Shown here piece by piece: positions 1 to 10,300 of a DNA stretch of 64,000 nucleotides. Within the stretch, counting starts at the first letter, position 1. Each line of letters opens with the position of its first letter. Under the pieces are notes generated by a model. That model worked only from the letters and a program-made list of their open reading frames with translations. It searched no databases and was not told the origin of the DNA. The position numbers and the translations under genes are program-made. The stretch spans positions 18,893,501-18,957,500 of the forward strand of contig CM076955.1 in assembly GCA_039566865.1 (NCBI GenBank). The letters run 5' to 3'. Source of the stretch: Aurelia coerulea. Lineage: Eukaryota; Cnidaria; Scyphozoa; Semaeostomeae; Ulmaridae.

Positions 1-3000
1 ACACCAAATTTTGGTGAAAAAGGTAAGCCTATAGCCTTACCTTTTGATGGAAAATAAGCCCTTTCAGAAACACATGATTTTGGTGAAAAAGGTAAGCCTT
101 ACCTTTTGATGTAAAATAGGCCCTTTCACAAACACCTAATTTTGGTTAAAAAGGTAAGCCTATAGCCTTACCTTTTGATGGAAAATAGGCCCTTTCAGAA
201 AGACCTAATTTTGGTGAAAAAGGTAAGCCTATAGCCTTACATTTTGCTGAAAAATAGGCCCTTTCAGAAATACCTAATTTTGGTGAAAAGGGTAAGCCTA
301 TAGCCTTACCTTTTGATGAAGAATAGGCCCTTTCAGAAACACCTGATTTTGGTGAAAAAGGTAAGCCTATAGCCTTACTTTTCTGACGAAATATAGGCCC
401 TTTTGGAAACACCGGATTCTGGTGAAAAAGGTAAGCCTATAGCCTTACATTTTGACTGAAAAATAGGCCCTTTCAGAAACACCTAATTTTGGTGAAAAAG
501 GTAAGCCTATAGCCTTACCTTTTGATGGAAAATAGGCCCTTTCAGAAACACCTAATTTTGGTGAAAAAGGTAAGCCTATAGCCTTACATTTTGCTGAAAA
601 TTAGGCCCTTACAGAAACACCTAATTTTGGTGAAAAAGGTAAGCCTATAGCCTTACCTTTTGATGGAAAATAGGCCCTTTCAGAAAGACCTAATTTTAAT
701 GAAAAAGGTAAGCCTATAGCCTTACATTTTGCTGGAAATTAGGCCCTTTCAGAAATACCTAATTTTGGTGAAAAAGGTAAGCCTATAGCCTTACCTTTTG
801 ATGGAAAATAGGCCCTTTCAGAAACACCTAATTTTGGTGAAAAAGGTAAGCCTATAGCCTTACCTTTTGATGGAAAATAGGCCCTTTCAGAAACACCTAA
901 TTTTGGTGAAAAAGGTAAGCCTATAGCCTTACATTTTGATGAAAAATAGGCCATTTCAGAAACACCTGATTTTGGTGAAAAAGGTAAGCCTATAGCCTTA
1001 CATTTTGATGAAAAATAGGCCATTTCAGAAACACCTGATTCTGGTGAAAAAGGTAAGCCTATAGCCTTACATTTTGATGAAAAATAGGCCCTTTCAGAAA
1101 TACTTGATTTTGGTGAAAAAGGTAAGCCTATAGCCTTACATTTTGATGAAAAATAGGCCCTTTAAGAAACACCTGATTCTGGTGAAAAAGGTAAGCCTAT
1201 AGCCGTACATTTTGATGAAAAATAGGCCCTTTCAGAAACACCTGATTTTGGTGAAAAAGGTAAGCCTATAGCCTTACATTTTTATGAAAAATAGGCCCTT
1301 TCAGAAACAACTAATTTTGGTGAAAAAGGTAAGCCTATAGCCTTACCTTTTGATGGAAAATAGTACCTTTCAGAAACACCTAATTTGGTGAAAAAGGTAA
1401 GCCTATAGCCTTACCTTTTGATGGAAAATAGGCCCTTTCAGAAACACCTAATTTTGGTGAAAAAGGTATGCCTATAGCCTTACATTTTGCTGAAGAATAG
1501 GCCCTTTCAGAAATACCTAATTTTGGTGAAAAAGGTAAGACTATAGCCTTACCTTTTGATGGAAAATAGGCCCTTTCAGGAAGACCTAATTTTGGTGAAA
1601 AAGGTAAGCCTATAGCCTTACATTTTGCTGAAAAATAGGCCCTTTCAGAAACACCTAATTTGGTGAAAAAGGTAAGCCTATAGTCTTACCTTTTGATGGA
1701 AAATAGGCCCTTTCAGAAACACCTAATTTTGGTGAAAAAGGTATGCCTATAGCCTTACATTTTGCTGAAGAATAGGCCCTTTCAGAAATACCTAATTTTG
1801 GTGAAAAAGGTAAGACTATAGCCTTACCTTTTGATGGAAAATAGGCCCTTTCAGGAAGACCTAATTTTGGTGAAAAAGGTAAGCCTATAGCCTTACATTT
1901 TGATGAAAAATAGGCCCTTTCAAAAACACCTAATTTTGGTGAAAAAGGTAAGCCTATAGCCTTACCTTTTGCTGAAAAATAGGCCCTTTCAGAAAGACCT
2001 AATTTTGGTGAAAAAGGTATGCCTATAGCCTAACATTTTGCTGAAAAATAGGCCCTTTCAGAAACACCTAATTTTGGTGAAAAAGGTAAGCCTATAGCCT
2101 TACCTTTTGATGGAAAATAGGCCCTTTCAGAAACACCTAATTTTGGTGAAAAAGGTAAGCCTATAGCCTTACCTTTTGATGGAAAATAGGCCCTTTCAGA
2201 AACACATGATTTTGGTGAAAAAGGTAAGCCTTACCTTTTGATGTAAAATAGGCCCTTTCACAAACACCTAATTTTGGTTAAAAAGGTAAGCCTATAGCCT
2301 TACCTTTTGATGGAAAATAGGCCCTTTCAGAAAGACCTAATTTTGGTGAAAAAGGTAAGCCTATAGCCTTACATTTTGCTGGAAATTAGGCCCTTACAGA
2401 AATACCTAATTTTGGTGAAAAGGGTAAGCCTATAGCCTTACCTTTTGATGAAGAATAGGCCCTTTCAGAAACACCTGATTTTGGTGAAAAAGGTAAGCCT
2501 ATAGCCTTACTTTTCTGACGAAATATAGGCCCTTTTGGAAACACCGGATTCTGGTGAAAAAGGTAAGCCTATAGCCTTACATTTTGACTGAAAAATAGGC
2601 CCTTTCAGAAACACCTAATTTTGGTGAAAATGGAAGCCTATAGCCTTACCTTTTGATGGAAAATAGGCCCTTTCAGAAACACCTAATTTTGGTGAAAAAG
2701 GTAAGCCTATAGCCTTACATTTTGCTGAAGAATAGGCCCTTTCAGAAATACCTAATTTTGGTGAAAAAGGTAAGACTATAGCCTTACCTTTTGATGGAAA
2801 ATAGGCCCTTTCAGAAAGACCTAATTTTAATGAAAAAGGTAAGCCTATAGCCTTACATTTTGCTGGAAAATAGGCCCTTTCAGAAATACCTAATTTTGGT
2901 GAAAAAGGTAAGCCTATAGCCTTACCTTTTGATGGAAAATAGGCCCTTTCAGAAACACCTAATTTTGGTGAAAAAGGTAAGCCTATAGCCTTACCTTTTG

Positions 3001-5393
3001 ATGGAAAATAGGCCCTTTCAGAAACACCTAATTTTGGTGAAAAAGGTAAGCCTTACCTTTTGATGTAAAATAGGCCCTTTCACAAACACCTAATTTTGGT
3101 TAAAAAGGTAAGCCTATAGCCTTACCTTTTGATGGAAAATAGGCCCTTTCAGAAAGACCTAATTTTGGTGAAAAAGGTTAGCCTATAGCATTACATTTTG
3201 CTGAAAAATAGGCCCTTGCAGAAATACCTAATTTTGGTGAAAAGGGTAAGCCTATAGCCTTACCTTTTGATGGAAAATAGGCCCTTTCAGAAACACCTAA
3301 TTTTGGTGAAATAGGTAAGCCTATAGCCTTACCTTTTGATGGAAAATAGGCCCATTCAGAAACACCTGATTTTGGTGAAAAAGGTAAGTCTATAGCCTTA
3401 CCTTTTGATGGAAAATAGTCCCATTCAGAAAGACCTAATTTTGGTGAAAAAGGTTAGCCTATAGCCTTACATTTTGCTGAAAAATAGGCCCTTTCAGAAA
3501 TACCTAATTTTGGTGAAAAGGGTAAGCCTATAGCCTTACCTTTTGATGAAGAATAGGCCCTTTCAGAAACACCTGATTTTGGTGAAAAAGGTAAGCCTAT
3601 AGCCTTACTTTTCTGACGAAATATAGGCCCTTTTGGAAACACCGGATTCTGGTGAAAAAGGTAAGCCTATAGCCTTACATTTTGATGAAAAATAGGCCCT
3701 TTCAGAAACACCTGATTTTGGTGAAAAAGGTAAGCCTATAGCCTTACTTTTTGATGGAAAATAGGCCCTTTCAGAAACACCTAATTTTGGTGAAAAAGGT
3801 ATGCCTATAGCCTTACATTTTGCTGAAGAATAGGCCCTTTCAGAAATACCTAATTTTGGTGAAAAAGGTAAGACTATAGCCTTACCTTTTGATGGAAAAT
3901 AGGCCCTTTCAGAAAGACCTAATTTTGGTGAAAAAGGTATGCCTATAGCCTAACATTTTGCTGAAAAATAGTCCCTTTCAGAAACACCTAATTTTGGTGA
4001 AAAAGGTAAGCCTATAGCCTTACCTTTTGATGGAAAATAGGCCCTTTCAGAAACACCTAATTTTGGTGAAAAAGGTAAGCCTATAGCCTTACCTTTTGAT
4101 GGAAAATAGGCCCTTTCAGAAACACCTAATTTTGGTGAAAAAGGTAAGCCTTACCTTTTGATGTAAAATAGGCCCTTTCACAAACACCTAATTTTGGTTA
4201 AAAAGGTAAGCCTATAGCCTTACCTTTTGATGGAAAATAGGCCCTTTCAGAAAGACCTAATTTTGGTGAAAAAGGTTAGCCTATAGCATTACATTTTGCT
4301 GAAAAATAGGCCCTTACAGAAATACCAAATTTTGGTGAGAAATGTAAGCCTATAGCCTTACCTTTTGATGGAAAATAGGCCCTTTCAGAAACACCTAATT
4401 TTGGGGAAATAGGTAAGCCTATAGCCTTACCTTTTGATGGAAAATAGGCCCATTCAGAAACACCTGATTTTGGTGAAAAAGGTAAGTCTATAGCCATACC
4501 TTTTGATGGAAAATAGGCCCATTCAGAAACACCTGATTTTGGTGAAAAAGGTAAGCCTATAGCCTTACCTTTTGATGAAAAATAGGCCCTTTCAGAAACA
4601 CCTAATTTTGGTTAAAAAGGTAAGCCTATAGCCTTACCTTTTGATGGAAAATAGTCCCATTCAGAAAGACCTAATTTTAATGAAAAAGGTAAGCCTATAG
4701 CCTTACATTTTGCTGGAAATTAGGCCCTTTCAGAAATACCTAATTTTGGTGAAAAGGGTAAGCCTATAGCCTTACCTTTTGATGGAAAATAGGCCCTTTC
4801 AGAAACACCTAATTTTGGTGAAAAAGGTAAGCCTATAGCCTTACCTTTTGATGGAAAATAGGCCCTTTCAGAAACACCTAATTTTGGTGAAAAAGGTAAG
4901 CCTATAGCCTTACCTTTTGATGAAAAATAGGCCCTTTCAGAAACACCTAATTTTGGTGAAAAAGGTAAGCCTATAGCCTTACCTTTTGATGGAAAATAGG
5001 CCCTTTCAGAAACACCTAATTTTGGTGAAAAAGGTAAGCCTATAGCCTTACATTTTGCTGAAAAATAGGCCCTTTCAGAAATACCTAATTTTGGTGAAAA
5101 AGGTAAGCCTATAGCCTTACCTTTTGATGGAAAATAGGCCCTTTCAGAAACACCTAATTTTGGTGAAAAAGGTAAGCCTATAGCCTTACCTTTTGATGAA
5201 AAATAGGCCCTTTCAGAAACACCTAATTTTGGTGAAAAAGGTAAGCCTATAGCCTTACATTTTGCTGAAAAATAGGCCCTTTCAGAAACACCGAATTTTT
5301 AATGAAAAAGGTAAGCCTGTAGCCTTACTTTTTGATGAAAAATAGGACCTTTCAGAAACCCTGAATTTTGGTGAAAAAGGTAAGCCTTAGCGG
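1..5393. repeat. 69-bp satellite array, about 78 monomers, open at left edge
   Basis: Head-to-tail monomers of about 69 bp fill this stretch; the window starts inside one, so the array continues to the left. Each monomer holds the words ACACCTAATTTTGGTG, AAAAGGTAAGCCTATAG, CCTTACCTTTTGATGG and AAAATAGGCCCTTTCAGAA. Point variants include ATTTTGCTG versus CTTTTGATG and ACACCTGAT versus ACACCTAAT. Some monomers lack the 7 bases CTATAGC (for example near 91, 2223, 3044 and 4143). Because 69 is a multiple of three, the minus strand gives open frames with a 23-residue period; these are broken by short monomers and small insertions and are not a gene. The array ends in divergent monomers near 5,390. 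Confidence 0.97.
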
Positions 5394-5686
5394 GTGGTAA
5401 GTAGAATTCTTAAAAGGATAAACATGCAGTAATGAATATTTAGCTGTCAGTTATTCCTCACGTAGAAGCAGAAGGAAATCATAAGAAAACAAGGACCTTT
5501 AATCGTGGTCTTCTCATTTGATCTCAGCATCTTTTTATTCAACTCTTATGTCCAAGATAATATTGAGGAATGTCTGAATTGTGAGTCTTAATTCAATTAC
5601 TCTTTCTTTTTATCCTCTTCTTCGTTTTCACCTGAAAGAACATGGAAGTAATTTACTCAGAAACCTGCAACTTTTTTACTATACTA
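5394..5686. other. Unassigned AT-rich DNA between the satellite and the first MITE
   Basis: No gene, RNA or repeat was recognised in this short stretch. It separates the divergent end of the satellite from the inverted-repeat element at 5,687. Confidence 0.5.
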
Positions 5687-5953
5687 ATGCCACCTCTGGT
5701 GTCCCAAAACAATTGTGCCCCATTCGCCTAAAGATTGCGACAAAACAACAACGGATGCTCGTGAAACTTTTATATGATGTTGCTCTTCAGATTTTAAAAC
5801 AAAGTTTGCTACCATCCCCGTAAAAATCCGTTGAGAAATGATAATATTTTGCCGTTTTGTCACTATCTTCAGGCAAACGGGGAGCACTTTTTTTGACGAT
5901 AGGTAGCAGCTATTATTTCTAAGATTAAAATCTAACATCTAGTAGTGGTGGCA
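5687..5953. mobile_element. Inverted-repeat element (MITE-like)
   Basis: The left arm begins ATGCCAC and includes GTGCCCCATTCGCCTAAAG. The right arm is its imperfect reverse complement (CTTCAGGCAAACGGGGAGCAC) and ends GTGGCAT. No coding capacity is visible; open frames on both strands here mirror the palindrome. No clear target duplication was found. Confidence 0.5.
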
Positions 5954-6255
5954 TACATATGTTCTCTTGTAGCATTGCCATTTCTGCCTGAGATAATCAA
6001 TTTTCTGCTCTAATTCCGATTCACTCTTTTACTTTCTGACGCTGGAGCTGTATCACATAAGAAAAATCTGGCCGACAACTTTTAAACGTTTCAAATTTCT
6101 CATCTTAATAAGAAACTATTCCTAAACTGTTTGATGTATGTTGGAAAACTATACATCTGACATCAGTCTTTTTCAAATAATTTCCTTAGATCAGTACACC
6201 CCCTATAGACAGATGCTTCGTTTTAGAGTTAACATTTCCATGTAGAATAACTAAA

Positions 6256-6764
6256 CATAGGGCTCAAATCTTTAAAAAGGTCGGTGTAAAATTCTATTAC
6301 GATTTCATTCGAATTAAATGGCTTGGAAGGAACTTAGCGTTTTTTACTGTAATTCTGCTGTAGCAATTTATTGATATCTTGATTAGTTTCAAAATGGCGG
6401 CATTTATTAAATTTGAGGCTATGACGTCATCAGATTTCTAAATCCTAAACCAGAAATGATACTGATTTCTGCTTTTCACCATATCGTAGGCCTTCATAAA
6501 CTATCGTTTTCTTGGAAGTTATATGATTTTTCATCCTTTGGTTTAAAATTTACGATGATTTAAATGTTTTCAAAATTTTCCATCAATTTTTTCAAAAATC
6601 ATTAAATTGCCGCCATTTTAAGAAAAATCAAGATATCAAAAAATTTCCACGGCAGATTTACAGCAAAGTACCATAAGTTCCTTTCAAGCCATTCAATTCA
6701 AAGAAAAATGGAATAGAATTTTACACCCACCTTTTTAAAGATTTGAAAGATTTGAGCCCTATGC
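6256..6764. mobile_element. Mutator-like MITE, family M, copy 1
   Basis: Long terminal inverted repeats: the left end reads CATAGGGCTCAAATCTTT followed by AAAAAGGTCGGTGTAAAATTC; the right end reads GAATTTTACACCCACCTTTTT and then GATTTGAGCCCTATG. The flanks GAATAACTA and GAATAACCA match at 8 of 9 positions, as expected of a 9-bp target duplication. The inside has TGACGTCATC and TGAAAATTTTC-type segments shared with the copies at 12,978, 48,630 and 63,355. It has no transposase frame, so it would be non-autonomous. Assignment to the Mutator superfamily rests on target duplication length and long inverted repeats only. Confidence 0.8.
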
Positions 6765-6784
6765 TGAATAACCATTGTCTAAAA

Positions 6785-7250
6785 TAATTACATTATCTTG
6801 GTGCCAAACTCTGGAATACACTACCTGCAGAACTCAGAAATGCTCAATCAAAAATATCTTTCAAAACAAAATTGAAAATTCACTTATTGAACAAGGTCAA
6901 TTAATGTCCTGAGCTATTTTGATATCTTGCACGATTTTACATATGAAATACTAAATTTTGTATTCCTCAGATTATTCAAATTCAACCAAACTCATTCAAT
7001 AACCTTTTAGGATAGGGGGGGGGGCTCCTATTAGTTTACCTATTGAGGGGGCTCCTCCTTTAAATAATTCCCTGCATGCAATTCATTTTGTTCCTAGTAT
7101 TTGTATATTGTAATAATTTCCCATGCAAATGTATTAATTTTTCTGTAACATGTCTCATATCCTTGTGGTCTAGTTTTTTGTATGTATTGTTAATATTTTT
7201 AATTGTGTGTAGTGGAATTTAAAAATATAAACTAACTGAACTGAACTGAA
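6785..7250 (+). mobile_element. 3' end of a CR1/L2-type LINE, abutting the EIF3D stop codon
   Basis: A plus-strand frame near 6,797-6,903 reads LGAKLWNTLPAELRNAQSK, then SFKTKLKIHLLNKVN and a stop. This is the typical last block of CR1/L2 reverse transcriptases (pattern KLWNxLP...SFKxKLK). An untranslated tail follows and ends in ACTGAACTGAACTGAA at 7,235-7,250, a short 3' tandem repeat of the kind such LINEs carry. The 5' part is missing. The tail ends one base from the stop codon of EIF3D, which runs in the opposite direction, so the EIF3D 3' UTR is probably made of this LINE. Confidence 0.75.
7198..7203 (-). promoter_or_regulatory. Possible polyadenylation signal of EIF3D (ATTAAA)
   Basis: ATTAAA on the minus strand, about 50 bases past the EIF3D stop codon. 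It lies within the antisense strand of the LINE tail. No canonical AATAAA was seen nearby on this strand. A single hexamer in AT-rich DNA is weak evidence. Confidence 0.3.
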
Positions 7251-7251
7251 T

Positions 7252-7371
7252 TTAAACGGCGGACATGCCCGGTGTAACAAACCTACCTCCTTCCTCCTCA
7301 GATTCTTCATCGCTCGAGTCGTCTTCACTTTCAAACGTGCTATCAGGAATGTCATACAGGCGAATGATTCC
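7252..7371 (-). CDS. EIF3D: EIF3D exon 13 (residues 502-540), acidic tail and stop
   Basis: It encodes [20 protein letters not shown], then DEESEEEGG and a short non-acidic end [10 protein letters not shown] with stop TAA. The VIRVYSLPDGTFSSDEDE-like start and acidic run match the family. Most eIF3d proteins end in the acidic run; the last ten residues look extra. An unused-looking donor (GGAG followed by GTAGGT) sits after the acidic codons. Confidence 0.93.
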   Translation of the reverse strand, partial: GIIRLYDIPDSTFESEDDSSDEESEEEGGRFVTPGMSAV

Positions 7372-10300
7372 CTAAAAATCAAAGTTTGAATTCAATTAAA
7401 TATTTCTCATATCGAATTCTTGCTTACAGTTTTGAAGGGTGCATGAATGTATGTATGGGGTAGCTTGCAATGCAACCAAGAAGACATTTTGCCAGCCATG
7501 ATATCTGGGTCTAAAGTTTAGGCTCTTCATTTAATTTAAAAATATTTGGTTGTAGGCTATCCTGACTTGTAGCTTAATTTAATGTTCGTATGCTGTTCGT
7601 TCTGTTCTTTGTCCCCTTGTTTGCTTTCTTTACACACTTTTCTAGTATTGTCCTCGTTTTTTGTTTTATGTTATGGCCCTGGGGTAGTCGTGCCACTTCG
7701 CTCCTCTTGGTATCGTCTCTGTAGTGTCGTATAGTTGTAATTAGAGAGTATAGTAGGAGGTAGCATTGTATTGTAAATTGTTATCTTCCATATATTAAAA
7801 AAAATGTATGTATGTGTGCATGAATGTATGTATGTATGTACCGGGTGAGTCGATCAGGAAAAACGTGGGGCATTTAACATGTAATATTTTTGGTGAAAAG
7901 CAAGTCAAATCGGATTTGTTTATTTTGTAGAAGAAAGATTAAATTAGTACAATAGGTCGTTTCTTTCTGTAACTATTAGCAGTTTTGGAATATAGCTATT
8001 TTTGTTAAAAGGTATCGCTAGCATGAGAATTATCTGCTTTTTAACAATGACAATTAAATGAATAGTCCCCTAGGGGTACGAAACAAATAGCTATAACTGT
8101 CCCTTTTGTACTCTAGCACATTGCATGCCTTGTTTACTTTTGTTCCTGGAGAAACAGTAACTTTGTCATGGTTCTGCAGTTCCCACGTGCATAGAATTCA
8201 GCACCTATTTTCGGAATCTTGCGAAGCATCTTTTTACTAAAATCAAGAATGTGGCTTCCAAAATCACTCGTAATCATGGAACGGAAAGACTGATTTCGAA
8301 CAAACAAAAATTTCATATCTAAGTTAGCCTTTTTTCTATCCAATAAACTTTGAAGAGACGAATTTGCAAAGTAAGATCCATCAGTAAAAATTGGCAAAAA
8401 CCCCCACATTTCTTTTGATTCACCCAGCAAGATTGTAAAAATTCGCCATGCAAGAAAAGAGATCTGACTGTATGTTTATGCATCCTTGTTTCCATAATGG
8501 AGGTATTATAAAAAAAGAAAATTTTCACAAAGGAAACAGAAAGATGGATTTTGTTACAAAAGTTTGGAAAAATGCATTCTTGGAATTTTAACAGGCATAT
8601 GATGTTAAGAGTCGATTGGTGCAGTTTTTAAACCCCAAGCAGCTTCACCGAAGAAGTCCTGCAAGGCAGGGCGAAATATTGCGGAAAAATAAATTCACAC
8701 ACATTTGCTGTCGTTTTTTCGTCGTGTTGCGGTGTTTCTGCCTACAAATTTATTTCACCTTCCTTACCTTGTTGGGATCTTTGAGAATGAGATATTTTCC
8801 TTCCGGCAGCTTCATACAAGTATCAATGATCACACGTAGAATACCCCAACCATTGTCCATATTCAGGGCGATTTGATCAGCGAATTCCTTTGGTTTGAAT
8901 TGTTGTGTTCCTAAAATCACATGTTTGGAAGAATCTACTGCTGTTACTCTTGAAACATAGCTGTAAGTAGAAAAGAGAATCATTCTAATGACTGTTAAGA
9001 AATAGTATTGCAGTTAAGTAAGAATAACGCCTTATACGTAGCATAATACTAAAACTTCCCAAGAGTATGGTCACATGACTTGAAATGGGTAAAACAACCC
9101 TTAGCTGATTAAGTCTATTGTTTATGAGTAGTCTTTAATTTCTTTATTATTTTCAGAATTACGCCGTTTTCTTTGTGTTGACCATTTTTAAGTAATGAGG
9201 TCATCAAATTGCCAAATAATAAACAGGAAGGTATACAGATTTCAGCTTGCCATCAATCATACACCTTCATAAAATATGGTTTTCTTGAAGATTGTAACAT
9301 TTCACCGCTACTAACTTAGAATTTACGATTATTTTGATTTTTTATAGCTTTTCATGAACATTCTCAATAAAAAGAATGCATTTATCGTGCGTGAGCTCTT
9401 TCCAAAGCAGACATTAGCTAGGAAAATGGCTCAAATAAGGCTACTTAGTAATACAGTAAATCCCCACACATAAGAACCTACAAAAATAAGAACCTAGAGG
9501 CTGTTTTTCCTAAATTAAGCACCTTGTAATTAAAGAACATGTTTCAGTTTGATGAAAGATATGTTCTTATTGCAGGGGTAGCAAAGTTGATTTTTGATTT
9601 TTGTTATTAATTTTGATTTTTGTCCCAGTTGGCCGTTAAAGTTTGTACCTCCTCCCCTGCTGGTTGTAAGGTTAGAATTAGTTATTAGGTCCATAACAAC
9701 TTTGCCAAAACAAATAACAGGGTTGAAAATCTTTGACGAAGACTCAAAAAGGCCTACCGAAGGCACCCTTCAAATAAGAACCTTTATAACAATAATGTTA
9801 GTACCACTGAAATATGAAACTATTTCAGCTAGGCTCTTAAAAAAGTAGGTTATTATATGCGGGGATTTACCGGGTGAGTCAAAAAAGAATTTACCCGTTT
9901 GGCGGGCTGTGGAATAATGCGGCTGACATTCAAAACTGAAATGTTAATCTATCATGCAAAGGCTAACTTAGATGAGACAATTTTGTTTGGTAAAATTACT
10001 CATCTCTAAGACCCAAAAATTAGAAAAATGTCTGCAAGGGACATGTATGAACACGAGAATTCCACATTCCATTATGGTCCATGATTTACTTGCTATTGAA
10101 ATCAAAATTCTATTTCTGAAACTGACAATCGTAGTAAACTTAAATTTCCATGCCCAATAAATCATGGACCAGAATGGAACGTGGAATTCTCGATTCCCAT
10201 CCGAACCCCTTACAGGCATTTTTCCAATTTTTGGGTCTTGAAGATGAGTGATTTTACCAAACAAATTTTCTCATCTAAGTTGGCCTTTGACTGGTAGATT

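Noticed and set aside
146..1023. Minus-strand proteins with 23-residue repeats (KAIGLPFSPKLGVSERAYF)
   Set aside because: They are translations of the 69-bp satellite, open only because 69 is a multiple of three. Frames break at short monomers and insertions, and there is no start context or flanking gene structure.
1..5393. CRISPR array
   Set aside because: Repeats are contiguous with no unique spacers, the monomer varies, and the DNA is eukaryotic.
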